64,000 nt of DNA from Bacteroides faecis MAJ27. Lineage in GTDB: Bacteria; Bacteroidota; Bacteroidia; Bacteroidales; Bacteroidaceae. The notes below the pieces were generated by a model. It did no database searches and was not told where the DNA came from. It was given only the letters and a program-made list of their open reading frames with translations. The stretch covers positions 98,010-162,009 of the forward strand of contig NZ_FNNN01000013.1 in the NCBI RefSeq assembly GCF_900106755.1, written 5' to 3'. Shown in pieces: positions 33,492 through 43,870 of this stretch (within the stretch, counting starts at the first letter, position 1; each line of letters begins with the position of its first letter). A program made the translations under genes and the position numbers.

Positions 33492-36400
33492 ATGATCAGA
33501 TTTTTATGGCTCCTGATGATGTTTAGCTGTTTGGCAGCCGCATCTTTTGGACAAGCAACTACTTCCTCTATGAGCGGAAGAGTTGAGGACGAACAAAACG
33601 AACCGTTACCGGGTACTACTGTAATTGCAATACACGAACCGTCCGGAACACGCTATGGTACAGTGACTAACCTGCAGGGAACTTACCATTTGGAAGGTAT
33701 GCGCACCGGCGGGCCATATCGGATTGAATTTTCGTATGTCGGCTATCGGACAGCTATTTTTACCGGCATATCTCTGAAACTTGCCGAAACCTATGTCTGT
33801 GATGCCAAATTGAAAGAATCTGCCGAACTGGATGAAGTATTCGTTATAGGCACGGCTTCTAAATTTGCCGGAGAAAAAACCGGAGCATCTACCCATATTA
33901 CATCAAAAGATATTTCTCGTCTCCCTAATATTTCTCGTGGTCTGACGGCCATCACCAAGATGTCTCCTTACGCTACTAAAAATGGCTTTGGGGGGCGTGA
34001 CCAACGTATGAACAACTACACGATTGACGGAGCGAACTTCAATTACAGTGCGGGACTGGATGGTGCTGTTTTGCCCGGAGGCGGAAATCCGATTTCAATT
34101 GATGCGCTGGAAGAGATACAGGTGAGTATCGCTCCTTTTGATATACGTCAGAGCAATTTTGTCGGAGGTTCGGTAAACGCGGTGACAAAGAGCGGAACAA
34201 ATCGGTTTCGTGGTTCCGCCTATATGTACACAAAGAATGAATATCTGCGTGGGAACAAGGTAGACGGTTATGACCTCGGCGACCGGGAGGAAGAGCGGCG
34301 TAATGTATATGGATTTACTTTCGGCGGACCGGTTATAAAGAATAAGCTATTCTTTTTTGTGAATGGAGAATATGAATATAGTCCGCAGCCCATCCATAAA
34401 TGGAAACTGTCCGATGACGGTAAGGACGATAGCCAGAATATGATTTCACGTGTGACGGCGGAAGACATGAGCCGTTTTTCGCAGGATCTGAAGAACTTGT
34501 ATGGATATGATACCGGTTCGTGGACAGATTTTGCCGGACGTACGGATGTGTATCGTGTCATGGCACGTATGGACTGGAACATAACTGACAAACACCGTTT
34601 CATGCTACGTTATAACTATACCGGACAGAAAAAAGATAATAATCTGGTAGGATCGGCGTTGAGCATTAATGGCGGACCGGTCAGCCGCTATTCGATGTCT
34701 TTCCGTAATTCCACCTGGCAGCAATTGGATAATGTGAATTCGCTGACTGCAGAGTTGAATAGCCGTTTGAGTGCTGCTTTGACCCATCAGCTTTTGGTGA
34801 GTCTGACTTTTAATGATGGAAACAAAAGAGAATGTAAGGGCGATTTTCCTACGGTCGATATCATGAAACCCGATGAAACGGGGACAAACCGTGCATTTAT
34901 GAATGCAGGATACGAGCAGCATGCGTGGAAAAACGGAATCCGTGAAAAGGTTTGGAGCATTACAGATAACTTTTCCGTTCATTGGGGAAACCATAGTCTG
35001 ACATTAGGGGCAAGTTTTGAATCGCAGAACGTTTCAAATAGCTATATGCGCTACGGAGCAGGGTATTACCGTTACAACAGTTACGAGGACTTCGTGAATA
35101 AGGCGGCTCCTGTAGCCTTTGCTCTCTGTTATTCTTTAACGGGAGACGCAGAAGCTCCGGCTTCCGTTCATTATGATCAGTTTTCGCTGTATGCGCAAGA
35201 TCAATATAACGTGAATGAACGGCTTAAACTGCTTTATGGTATCCGCATGGATATTCCGCTTTATGTCAACAAGCGATATGAGAATCCTTCCATCACCTCT
35301 TACGAATTTTATGGTACGAAGCTGAGTACCGCTTACTGGCCGAAGGCGACTCCGCTGTTTTCGCCGCGTATTGGCTTCAATTACGATTTATCAGGTGATC
35401 AGACACTGAAACTTCGAGGAGGAACGGGAATCTTTACCGGACGCTTCCCATTAATTTTCCTGTCGAAGATGCAGGAAGGAAGCGGTATGCTGAAGACGAC
35501 CGTCTCGGTACTTCAGAATACAAACGATCCTCGTGAGAAAGAGCTGTTGGCGGCTTTGGCAGGCGGTATTCGTAATCCTCAGCAGATCTTGTCGGAGATT
35601 GCCCCTCAGTATCCGGATTGTTTCCCCACAGAACCGGGAGCAGTAAATGAGATCATAACGATTGACCGCCACTTTAAGACTCCGCAGGTATGGACAACTT
35701 CTCTGGCACTGGACTATCGTTTGCCATTTCCTTTCCGGTCCGATTTGACGTTGGAGGCTATGTATATCAAGGATATCAATGCCATTCTGCAACAGAACGT
35801 GAACATGATTGCTCTGGATGACTCCAAGATGTCCCGCCTGTCCGGTGCTGACGATCGCTATATTTATCCGGGAAATAAGGACAACCGCATCAATGCGGAT
35901 ATCACCCGTGCCATGCTGATGACGAATACAAGCAAAGGACATAGCTATACGCTGAACGCCACTATGAATATGGAGCCGGTCCGAAATCTGAATCTGATGG
36001 TATCCTATACTTATACCCGTTCCCGCACGTTGTCGAATAACGCGAGCAACCAGATCGAAAATGCGTGGCAACAGGAACCTTCCGTGCAGGGAGCCAACTA
36101 TCTGTCCATGCACAATGCTTCTTATCTGGACTCCCCCCACCGTGTCATTGCATCTGCATCCTATACCATCGAATACGCCCGAAACTTTGCCACCGGCATT
36201 TCTCTGTTTTATACCGGGCAGTATAATGGTTCTTATACCTATCTGATTGATGGAGACCTGAATAACGACGGCTCTCAATATGACCTGATGTATATACCGG
36301 CTACCCGTGATGAACTGAATTTTACCGACTTGAAGAAAACAGACGGAACCGTGCTGTTTCCGGCGGCTGAGCAGAGAGAGGCTTTCTGGGCTTTTGTGGA

Positions 36401-36782
36401 GCAAGATCCGTATCTGAGAAAACGAAAGGGAAAATATGCGGAGACAAACGGAGCGTTTCGACCTTGGTATCACCGTTTTGATTTGCGTGTGGTACAGGAC
36501 TTTAAGGTGAAGGCGGGAAAGACTACAAATACCCTTCAACTGAGTGTGGATATAATGAATATCGGAAATTTGCTGAATGATGCCTGGGGAGTACCCAAAG
36601 GTTCTACTATCAACAAACCGCTGCAATATAAGGGCTTGAATGAAAAGAATGAACCGATATATACCATGGGTACATTGACAGAAGACGGAGAGACAATATT
36701 GCCTTACCGTAGTTTTGCTCCCGTTCGTTCCTCTGTCAATTGTTGGCAGTTGCAATTTGGAATCCGTTACATCTTTAATTGA
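33492..36782 (+). CDS. TonB-dependent receptor with carboxypeptidase-like N-terminal domain
   Basis: About 1,096 residues. A signal peptide (MIRFLWLLMMFSCLAAASFG) is followed by a carboxypeptidase-regulatory-like domain (about 25-110), a plug domain with the TonB-dependent pattern NNYTIDGANFNYSAGLDG and GGSVNAVTKSGTNRFRGSAY, and a long beta barrel. The Oar-like layout, without the SusD partner downstream, separates it from glycan SusC receptors. The next gene is a histidine kinase with a ligand-sensor-like periplasmic domain, in the same operon (15-bp gap). The ligand is unknown. Confidence 0.9.
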   Translation: MIRFLWLLMMFSCLAAASFGQATTSSMSGRVEDEQNEPLPGTTVIAIHEPSGTRYGTVTNLQGTYHLEGMRTGGPYRIEFSYVGYRTAIFTGISLKLAETYVCDAKLKESAELDEVFVIGTASKFAGEKTGASTHITSKDISRLPNISRGLTAITKMSPYATKNGFGGRDQRMNNYTIDGANFNYSAGLDGAVLPGGGNPISIDALEEIQVSIAPFDIRQSNFVGGSVNAVTKSGTNRFRGSAYMYTKNEYLRGNKVDGYDLGDREEERRNVYGFTFGGPVIKNKLFFFVNGEYEYSPQPIHKWKLSDDGKDDSQNMISRVTAEDMSRFSQDLKNLYGYDTGSWTDFAGRTDVYRVMARMDWNITDKHRFMLRYNYTGQKKDNNLVGSALSINGGPVSRYSMSFRNSTWQQLDNVNSLTAELNSRLSAALTHQLLVSLTFNDGNKRECKGDFPTVDIMKPDETGTNRAFMNAGYEQHAWKNGIREKVWSITDNFSVHWGNHSLTLGASFESQNVSNSYMRYGAGYYRYNSYEDFVNKAAPVAFALCYSLTGDAEAPASVHYDQFSLYAQDQYNVNERLKLLYGIRMDIPLYVNKRYENPSITSYEFYGTKLSTAYWPKATPLFSPRIGFNYDLSGDQTLKLRGGTGIFTGRFPLIFLSKMQEGSGMLKTTVSVLQNTNDPREKELLAALAGGIRNPQQILSEIAPQYPDCFPTEPGAVNEIITIDRHFKTPQVWTTSLALDYRLPFPFRSDLTLEAMYIKDINAILQQNVNMIALDDSKMSRLSGADDRYIYPGNKDNRINADITRAMLMTNTSKGHSYTLNATMNMEPVRNLNLMVSYTYTRSRTLSNNASNQIENAWQQEPSVQGANYLSMHNASYLDSPHRVIASASYTIEYARNFATGISLFYTGQYNGSYTYLIDGDLNNDGSQYDLMYIPATRDELNFTDLKKTDGTVLFPAAEQREAFWAFVEQDPYLRKRKGKYAETNGAFRPWYHRFDLRVVQDFKVKAGKTTNTLQLSVDIMNIGNLLNDAWGVPKGSTINKPLQYKGLNEKNEPIYTMGTLTEDGETILPYRSFAPVRSSVNCWQLQFGIRYIFN

Positions 36783-36797
36783 AAGGATAATCTTTAG

Positions 36798-39062
36798 ATG
36801 AATAATGAAAATAGAAAAATAATCTTCCTGTTTCCTTTACTGATCTATTTAATTTCAGCACTGGTCGGTTGTACCTCTTCCCAAGAGCGGCGTATACTGG
36901 TTGTTCATTCTTATGAAGAAACGTACACTGCTTATCCCGAGTTTAATCGTCTGATAGCTAAACAATTCAAGAAAGAAGGAGTCAATGCTGATATTCGGAC
37001 GCTCTATCTGGATTGTGAATCCTATAAGGAAGAGACGGAACTGAAGCGAATGAGATATTTGCTTGATTCTGTATCCGGAGACTGGCGACCGGAAGTGATT
37101 CTGGTGAATGAAGATCAGGCGACTTACTCTCTTCTGAAGTGTGGTGATCCGCTAGTGAAAGAGGTGCCGGTGGTCTTTGCCGGAGTCAATTATCCGAATT
37201 GGGAGTTGTTGAAGCAATATCCCAATGCGACGGGCTTTCATGATAAGATCGGCTTTGTTCAAAATGCTGAAATGGCCAGAAAACTCTTTGGGGATAGTGT
37301 CCGTCTGTTTACACTTCTGGATTCTACTTTTCTGGATGTGCAGATAAGAAAGGACGCGAGGAAGCAATTGGCAGGACATAGAGTAACAGGTTTCATGGAT
37401 TATCCCGACATTCCTTCTGTGGAACAGTATCGGCTGGTAAGGGAAGAGGGATATATTCGTTTTCTTTCCATTTCTATACGTAGCAACCGGGACAAGTCTG
37501 AAGCCAATCTGATGTGGGCGTTGAATAAGAACTATCGGGGGCAATGCTATATTCAGTTGAAGCGGGATTTTACGACCATCAATATTGGGGCCATCTGTGT
37601 GAGTCCCAGTCTGACTGTGATCAATGAGGGTTTTGAATGTGGAGAGAAACTGCTTGGAGGATATCTGACTTCGTTGCCGGTTCAGGTAGAAGAGGAGGTA
37701 AGAGCTGCTGTACATATATTGAATGGAGCTTCATCGTCGGATATGCCGGTGACTGAGAGCAAGAAGGAATACCTGGTTGACTGGAATGTGATGAAACAGT
37801 TGGGGATAAAGAAGGAGAAGATTCCTGCTAATTATAAGATTGTCAATATTCCCTTTAGTAAGGAATATCCATATTTTTATATTTCTTCCATCGTGTCTTT
37901 GGCTGGATTGTTGTTTGCCATTGTTACCTGTTTGTTGTGGCTCTATCTTCGTGAGCAGAAAAGGAAAAAGCAGGCACTTTATGCATTGGCAGACGAAAAG
38001 GAAACTCTGGCATTGGCTATTGAGGGAGGAACCACTTACGCATGGAAATTGGAAGACGAGTTCTTTGTCTTTGAAGATGCCTTTTGGAGATCACAAGGTA
38101 TGTCTCCCCGCAAATTGCCTTTTACGGACTTGGGGAAGTTTGTACACCCCGGCCATTGGGACAGTGTAAAGCTTAGCCGGAGAAACCTGAAAGAAGCAAG
38201 TAAAAAGATAGTTCAGCTACGCTGCGATTTTAGCGGAAGAGGATATCAGTGGTGGGAGTTTCGCTATACGACTAATCTGCTGGAAGGAGGGGGATACAAG
38301 ACCGCCGGACTTTTGCTCAACATACAAGAGATGAAGGATCGGGAAGAAGAACTGGACGCTGCCCGTTTGCTGGCAGAAAAGGCGGAACTGAAACAATCCT
38401 TTCTGGCGAATATGAGCCATGAGATACGTACACCGCTAAATTCAATCGTAGGTTTTTCCAATATTCTGGCTAGCGATGAAGAATTAAGTTCGGAAGATAA
38501 ACAGGAGTATATTGACACCATTAATAAGAATAGCGATTTGCTGCTCAAACTGGTTAATGACATTCTGGAACTTTCCCGCATCGAGTCCGGATATATGTCT
38601 TTCTGCTATAAGAAATGTATAGTGAAGGAACTGCTTAATGACGTCTATATGACTCACCAAGTGTTGATTGCACCCCGTCTTGATTTTCAGAAAGAGGAAG
38701 AAGATATATGTCTGGAAATTGATGTTGACAGAGAGCGGCTGATACAGGTCCTTACGAACTTTCTGAATAATGCGACCAAGTTTACGGAAAGTGGATTTAT
38801 CAAAATCGGCTACTACTATATGGAGGAAGAAGAGGCAGTGCACATTTATGTAGAAGATACCGGCAGAGGCATTCCCCGTGAAGAACAGCAGATGATTTTC
38901 AGCCGCTTCTACAAGCAGAATGAATTTTCGCAGGGAGCCGGACTGGGACTGTCTATTTGCAAAGTGATTGTGGAAAAGCTGGGTGGCAAGATAACCCTTC
39001 AATCGGAAGCGGGCAAAGGAAGCCGATTCACGGTCATTATACCTTGCCGGGTCATATCATGA
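36798..39062 (+). CDS. Sensor histidine kinase with periplasmic ABC-type binding domain
   Basis: A 754-residue kinase. Lipoprotein-like N-terminal segment (ISALVGC), then a periplasmic-binding-like domain (about 30-320, ILVVHSYEETYTAYPEF start) as in ABC-substrate-binding sensors, one membrane helix at about 353-382, a PAS-like domain (about 400-510), a HisKA domain with the phosphorylated His in SHEIRTPLNSIVGFS, and an ATPase domain (NFLNNATKFTESG, DTGRGIP, GAGLGLSICKVI). No receiver or DNA-binding domain follows, so the response regulator is elsewhere. It lies directly behind the TonB receptor. Confidence 0.9.
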   Translation: MNNENRKIIFLFPLLIYLISALVGCTSSQERRILVVHSYEETYTAYPEFNRLIAKQFKKEGVNADIRTLYLDCESYKEETELKRMRYLLDSVSGDWRPEVILVNEDQATYSLLKCGDPLVKEVPVVFAGVNYPNWELLKQYPNATGFHDKIGFVQNAEMARKLFGDSVRLFTLLDSTFLDVQIRKDARKQLAGHRVTGFMDYPDIPSVEQYRLVREEGYIRFLSISIRSNRDKSEANLMWALNKNYRGQCYIQLKRDFTTINIGAICVSPSLTVINEGFECGEKLLGGYLTSLPVQVEEEVRAAVHILNGASSSDMPVTESKKEYLVDWNVMKQLGIKKEKIPANYKIVNIPFSKEYPYFYISSIVSLAGLLFAIVTCLLWLYLREQKRKKQALYALADEKETLALAIEGGTTYAWKLEDEFFVFEDAFWRSQGMSPRKLPFTDLGKFVHPGHWDSVKLSRRNLKEASKKIVQLRCDFSGRGYQWWEFRYTTNLLEGGGYKTAGLLLNIQEMKDREEELDAARLLAEKAELKQSFLANMSHEIRTPLNSIVGFSNILASDEELSSEDKQEYIDTINKNSDLLLKLVNDILELSRIESGYMSFCYKKCIVKELLNDVYMTHQVLIAPRLDFQKEEEDICLEIDVDRERLIQVLTNFLNNATKFTESGFIKIGYYYMEEEEAVHIYVEDTGRGIPREEQQMIFSRFYKQNEFSQGAGLGLSICKVIVEKLGGKITLQSEAGKGSRFTVIIPCRVIS

Positions 39063-39141
39063 CGTATCGCGTAAAATGAGTCGTACCGACGTATAATAAA
39101 TATGTAATATTCAAAACATAGCTCTCCGGAAATGGGCAGAG

Positions 39142-39546
39142 CTATTTCTTTTTCCCTTTCTCCATAGTTCCCAGATAGATTTCCAGTGAACGGGTAGAAA
39201 TCTGTATTTCACGGAAAGATACTCCTAAAGAAGCGATCAACAGAATCAAAGCCAGCCCGAACACATACGCCGACAGTAATTGCAGTCCGATGTAGATGAG
39301 GAACATGCTGACTACACAGAAAAAAAGACTTGCAATGCCCAGCCCCTGCATCGTTCGTGTCAGGTTTAAGCGTTTTCTTAAATTCTCGATTTGTGCTACC
39401 GTGATATCCGTAGGATTTTCCATGTAACGGTCCCGCAACTGTCGTACCAATTGTGCATACGATAAAAAACGGTTGGTATAAGCCAGTAAAATCAGCGAAA
39501 CAGCCGAGAAAAGCAGGGCAGGAGTAGTGAGAGTCAATTCTTCCAT
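39142..39546 (-). CDS. DUF2721-family membrane protein
   Basis: A 134-residue protein with three membrane helices (about 8-24, 67-85 and 88-107) and a basic cytoplasmic loop (QLVRQLRDRYMENPTD). Such DUF2721 proteins have no known role. It is converging on the histidine kinase and stands alone on the minus strand. Confidence 0.8.
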   Translation of the reverse strand: MEELTLTTPALLFSAVSLILLAYTNRFLSYAQLVRQLRDRYMENPTDITVAQIENLRKRLNLTRTMQGLGIASLFFCVVSMFLIYIGLQLLSAYVFGLALILLIASLGVSFREIQISTRSLEIYLGTMEKGKKK

Positions 39547-39578
39547 CTTGAAAACAAATTAGTAAGTATTAGGTATTA

Positions 39579-39667
39579 AAGTATTAAGTATCAAGTATTA
39601 GGTATTATGCTATGCAGATAAACGATCGGCAGCTACGGTAATACCTAATACTTAATACCTGATACTT
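39579..39667. repeat. Inverted repeat of TATTAGGTATTA units
   Basis: The arms 39579-39607 and 39639-39667 are complementary at 26 of 29 positions and are built of short repeats of AAGTATT and AGGTATTA. It lies between the DUF2721 gene and kbl and would form a long hairpin; its composition suggests a dispersed noncoding repeat. Confidence 0.8.
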
Positions 39668-39668
39668 A

Positions 39669-40856
39669 TTATTTAAGCACTCCGAGTTCTTTGCCGACTT
39701 TGATGAAGGCAGCGATACATTTGTCGAGGTGTGCTTTCTCGTGTCCGGCGGAGATCTGTACGCGGATACGAGCCTGTTCTTTCGGAACGACCGGATAATA
39801 GAATCCAGTCACATAAATCCCTTCTTCCTGCATGCGTGCAGCATAAATCTGCGACAGTTTGGCATCATACAACATAACGGCGCAGATTGCACTCTGTGTC
39901 GGTTTGATGTCGAATCCGGCGGCTGTCATCTGGTCGCGGAAGTAGTTTACATTCTCTACAAGCTTGTCATGCAGCGCATTGCTTTCTTTCAGCATCTTGA
40001 ATACTTCGAGACTTGCACCGATGATACCCGGAGCCAATGAGTTGGAGAACAGGTAAGGACGGCTGCGCTGACGCAGTAAGTCGATAATCTCCTTGCGACC
40101 GGTAGTGAATCCGCCCAATGCACCTCCGAAAGCTTTGCCCAGTGTGCCTGTATAGATGTCCACACGTCCGTGAGTTTTGTACAGTTCGCTGACGCCGTGG
40201 CCTGTAGCGCCAACCACACCGGCAGAGTGCGATTCGTCTACCATAACCAGCGCATCGTACTTCTCGGCAAGATCACAAATCTGATCCATCGGCGCTACGT
40301 TGCCGTCCATAGAAAATACACCGTCGGTGACAACGATACGGAAACGTTGCGCCTGAGCCTCTTGCAGGCATCTTTCCAGGTCCTTCATATCCGCATTGGC
40401 ATAACGATAACGTTTCGCCTTGCAAAGACGTACACCGTCGATGATAGAAGCGTGGTTCAGAGAATCGGAGATAATGGCATCCTCTTCGCTGAAAAGCGGT
40501 TCGAATACACCCCCGTTGGCATCGAAGCAAGCTGCGTACAGAATCGTATCTTCTGTCTGGAAATAATCCGAGATGGCAGCTTCCAGTTCCTTATGTATAT
40601 CTTGCGTTCCGCAGATGAAGCGGACAGATGACATACCATATCCGCGGCGGTCCATCATTTCCTGAGAAGCTTTGATCAGGCGGGGGTGGTTGGACAGTCC
40701 CAGATAGTTGTTGGCGCAGAAGTTCAGCACTTCTTTGCCTTTTACAGTGATGGCAGCTTGCTGCGCACTTTCGATAAGTCGTTCTTCTTTGTAAAGTCCG
40801 GCTTCCTTAATTTCAGCCAGTGTCTGGCTGAGATATTCCTGCATTTTACCGTACAT
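39669..40856 (-). CDS. kbl: Glycine C-acetyltransferase (2-amino-3-ketobutyrate CoA ligase)
   Basis: A 395-residue PLP enzyme that converts 2-amino-3-ketobutyrate plus CoA to glycine and acetyl-CoA. PLP Lys is in TGTLGKAFGGALGG, and DESHSAGVVGATGHG is the cofactor-contacting segment. It diverges from the tdh gene at 40993. Together they break threonine down to glycine. Confidence 0.95.
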   Translation of the reverse strand: MYGKMQEYLSQTLAEIKEAGLYKEERLIESAQQAAITVKGKEVLNFCANNYLGLSNHPRLIKASQEMMDRRGYGMSSVRFICGTQDIHKELEAAISDYFQTEDTILYAACFDANGGVFEPLFSEEDAIISDSLNHASIIDGVRLCKAKRYRYANADMKDLERCLQEAQAQRFRIVVTDGVFSMDGNVAPMDQICDLAEKYDALVMVDESHSAGVVGATGHGVSELYKTHGRVDIYTGTLGKAFGGALGGFTTGRKEIIDLLRQRSRPYLFSNSLAPGIIGASLEVFKMLKESNALHDKLVENVNYFRDQMTAAGFDIKPTQSAICAVMLYDAKLSQIYAARMQEEGIYVTGFYYPVVPKEQARIRVQISAGHEKAHLDKCIAAFIKVGKELGVLK

Positions 40857-40992
40857 AGTGTTTGAGTGATTAAGTTATACTGCAAAGGACACGATTTTTC
40901 TTGGAATAAACAATATCTTTTTGATTTAAATCTGAAAAAAAAGTGCTTACTTTGCGCACTATTTAGCTTAACACTTTTATTTAAAAGGAAAA

Positions 40993-41949
40993 ATGAAACA
41001 CATTTTGATTATTGGAGCCACCGGACAAATAGGGTCCGAGTTGACGATGGAGTTGCGCAGGCGTTATGGAAACACAAACGTAGTAGCGGGTTATATTCAG
41101 GGCGCAGAGCCCAAAGGCGAGTTAAAGGAGTCGGGACCGTCGGCTGTTGTCGATGTAACGAATGGTGAAATGATTGAATCGGTGGTGAAAGAACACCACA
41201 TAGATACAATATATAATTTGGCTGCACTGCTTTCGGTGGTAGCCGAGTCCAAGCCGAAGCTGGCCTGGAAGATTGGTATTGACGGATTGTGGAATGTTTT
41301 GGAAGTGGCGCGTGAGCAGGGATGTGCGGTATTTACCCCCAGTTCTATCGGATCGTTCGGTGCAAGCACGCCTCATACACTGACACCACAGGATACCGTT
41401 CAGCGTCCTCGCACCATGTATGGTGTCACCAAGGTGACGACAGAGCTGCTGAGTGACTACTATTTTAACAAATACGGTGTCGATACCCGTGCTGTCCGTT
41501 TCCCGGGCATCATTTCGAATGTGACCCCTCCGGGAGGAGGAACTACCGATTATGCCGTAGATATTTATTATTCGGCAGTGAAAGGAGAAAAATTTGTGTG
41601 CCCGATCAAAGAAGGCACTTTAATGGATATGATGTATATGCCGGACGCGCTGAACGCAGCAATCATGCTGATGGAAGCAGATCCGACCAGGCTGATACAC
41701 CGCAACGCTTTCAATATCGCCTCTATGAGTTTCGACCCTGAGACGATATACCATGCCATCAAGAAGCATGTGCCTGCGTTCGAAATGGTCTATGACATAG
41801 ATCCTTTGAAACAGCGCATAGCCGACAGCTGGCCCGATAGTCTGGACGATACCTGCGCCCGTGAGGAGTGGGGATGGAAGCCGGCTTACGATTTGGAGAG
41901 CATGACGGTGGATATGCTTGAAAAGCTAAGAGAGAAACTGAAAAAATGA
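40993..41949 (+). CDS. tdh: L-threonine 3-dehydrogenase-type NAD-dependent epimerase-fold protein
   Basis: A 318-residue short-chain dehydrogenase/extended epimerase-fold protein. The NAD loop is GATGQIGSELTMELR and the catalytic pair is in YGVTKVTTELL. Family members in this branch are the non-zinc L-threonine 3-dehydrogenases that act with Kbl, which is the divergent gene 136 bp away. The substrate is inferred from this pairing. A possible -7 box TTACTTTG lies at 40947-40954. Its stop codon overlaps the start of the next gene by 4 bp. Confidence 0.85.
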   Translation: MKHILIIGATGQIGSELTMELRRRYGNTNVVAGYIQGAEPKGELKESGPSAVVDVTNGEMIESVVKEHHIDTIYNLAALLSVVAESKPKLAWKIGIDGLWNVLEVAREQGCAVFTPSSIGSFGASTPHTLTPQDTVQRPRTMYGVTKVTTELLSDYYFNKYGVDTRAVRFPGIISNVTPPGGGTTDYAVDIYYSAVKGEKFVCPIKEGTLMDMMYMPDALNAAIMLMEADPTRLIHRNAFNIASMSFDPETIYHAIKKHVPAFEMVYDIDPLKQRIADSWPDSLDDTCAREEWGWKPAYDLESMTVDMLEKLREKLKK

Positions 41950-42794
41950 AAAAACTTATTGCGGGGGTACTGGTGCTCAGTGTTCTGGGTTCCTGTGGAA
42001 ACAAGAAAACGAGCATCGACCCCTTTGCATCTATCACACATGAGGTGGATTCTATCCGGCATAAAGCCGATTCAATCCATCAGGAGGAGTTGCCGGAAGA
42101 ACCTAAACCGACAGAAGCGGACGAATCTTTCGACGATTTCATCTACAATTTTGCTTCCGATGATGCTTTGCAGCGTCAGCGTGTGAAATTCCCGTTGCCC
42201 TATTACAAGGGAGACGAGAAGACCAATATCGAAGAGCGCAACTGGAAGCATGATGACTTATTTACCAAACAGCATTATTATACGCTCCTGTTTGATAAGG
42301 AAGAAGATATGGATCTGGTGGGGGATACCTCGCTGACCTCCGTTCAGGTAGAATGGATATTCGTGAAAACCCGAATGGTGAAAAAGTATTATTTTGAGCG
42401 TATCAAGGGGGCATGGATTTTAGAGGCTATCAATCTGCGTCCTATTGAGCGGAATGAGAATGAGGACTTTGTGGAGTTCTTCAGCCATTTTGCTGCCGAC
42501 AGCCTTTTTCAGAGCCAACGTGTGCAGGACCCTTTGGCTTTTGTCACCTCAGATCCGGATGATGACTTCTCTATTCTGGAGACCTCTCTGGATTTGAACC
42601 AGTGGTTCGCCTTCAAACCGGCACTGCCTGCAGACCGTCTCTCGAATATCAATTACGGACAGCGGAATGATGATAACTCGCCGACAAAGATTCTCGCATT
42701 GAAAGGAATTGGAAACGGCTTCTCTAATATTCTCTACTTCAAGCGGAAGGCAGGCGAATGGCAGCTGTATAAGTTTGAAGATACCAGTATTTAG
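41946..42794 (+). CDS. DUF4348-type lipoprotein
   Basis: A 282-residue exported protein with a lipoprotein signal ([10 protein letters not shown], Cys17). An acidic linker is followed by two similar domains: one around [20 protein letters not shown] (about 58-150) and one around [20 protein letters not shown] (about 175-270). This internal repeat fits the DUF4348 type. The role is unknown. It overlaps the dehydrogenase by 4 bp and is followed by murB. Confidence 0.85.
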   Translation: MKKLIAGVLVLSVLGSCGNKKTSIDPFASITHEVDSIRHKADSIHQEELPEEPKPTEADESFDDFIYNFASDDALQRQRVKFPLPYYKGDEKTNIEERNWKHDDLFTKQHYYTLLFDKEEDMDLVGDTSLTSVQVEWIFVKTRMVKKYYFERIKGAWILEAINLRPIERNENEDFVEFFSHFAADSLFQSQRVQDPLAFVTSDPDDDFSILETSLDLNQWFAFKPALPADRLSNINYGQRNDDNSPTKILALKGIGNGFSNILYFKRKAGEWQLYKFEDTSI

Positions 42795-42814
42795 CAACCA
42801 AAAAAACAGAAGAA

Positions 42815-43810
42815 ATGTATTCTCTTTTATCACACAATACGTTTGGCATTGACGTCAGTGCCGAACGGTTTCAGGAATATGCTTCGGTAGAAGAACTGAA
42901 GACATTGATAGCTCAAGGTGCCCTTACGACACCTTTTTTACATATAGGCGGTGGGAGCAATCTGCTTTTCGCCAAAGATTATGACGGGCTGGTTCTGCAT
43001 TCCCGTATCGAAGGAATCGAGGTGATGGAGGAGGACGACCGTAGTGTGTCCGTACGGGTAGGAGCAGGCGTGGTCTGGGATGACTTCGTAGGTTATTGTG
43101 TAGAGCACGGCTGGTATGGAACGGAAAACCTTTCCCTGATTCCCGGTGAAGTGGGAGCAAGTGCCGTGCAGAATATCGGTGCTTACGGGGTAGAGGTGAA
43201 AGACCTGATCATCTCCGTAGAGACGGTGAACATTCACGGTGAGGAGCGCGTTTATGCTGTAGAAGAATGCGGCTATGCCTATCGCGACAGCATTTTCAAA
43301 CGTCCGGAGAATAAATCCGTATTTGTGACCTATGTTTGCTTCCGGCTCAGTAAGGAAGAACATTATACGTTGGATTACGGCACCATCCGTCAGGAACTCG
43401 AAAAGTATCCCGCACTGACATTGCCGGTGCTCCGGAAAGTGATCATCGATATCCGTGAAAGTAAACTGCCCGACCCGAAAGTGATGGGAAATGCCGGCAG
43501 TTTCTTTATGAATCCTATCGTTCCGCGCGAAAAGCTGGAAGCTTTGCAGCAGGAATTTCCCCGAATCCCTTTCTACGAACTGAATGACGGACGAGTGAAA
43601 ATTCCGGCAGGATGGATGATCGACCAGTGCGGCTGGAAAGGAAAATCCCTGGGACCGGCAGCAGTGCATGACAAACAGGCATTAGTACTGGTGAACCGGG
43701 GCGGTGCAAAGGGGAGTGACATTATAGCACTTTCGGATGCGGTACGGGCTTCTGTTCGTGAGAAATTCGGCATAGACATCCATCCGGAAGTAAACTTGGT
43801 TAATGGATAA
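42815..43810 (+). CDS. murB: UDP-N-acetylenolpyruvoylglucosamine reductase
   Basis: A 331-residue FAD enzyme of peptidoglycan precursor synthesis. The FAD segment is [12 protein letters not shown], the second [20 protein letters not shown], and the catalytic-Ser region is [24 protein letters not shown] is the C-terminal signature. It is followed within 60 bp by an MBL-fold gene. Confidence 0.95.
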   Translation: MYSLLSHNTFGIDVSAERFQEYASVEELKTLIAQGALTTPFLHIGGGSNLLFAKDYDGLVLHSRIEGIEVMEEDDRSVSVRVGAGVVWDDFVGYCVEHGWYGTENLSLIPGEVGASAVQNIGAYGVEVKDLIISVETVNIHGEERVYAVEECGYAYRDSIFKRPENKSVFVTYVCFRLSKEEHYTLDYGTIRQELEKYPALTLPVLRKVIIDIRESKLPDPKVMGNAGSFFMNPIVPREKLEALQQEFPRIPFYELNDGRVKIPAGWMIDQCGWKGKSLGPAAVHDKQALVLVNRGGAKGSDIIALSDAVRASVREKFGIDIHPEVNLVNG

Positions 43811-43870
43811 TGGAGAATGATCAATTATCCATTAAAGAGTTATCCATTAGAGAAATTGTTGATTAAAGAA

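Noticed and set aside
35451..36755. 434-codon minus-strand frame opposite the TonB receptor
   Set aside because: It is a shadow of the real receptor gene; long open antisense frames are common in such sequence.
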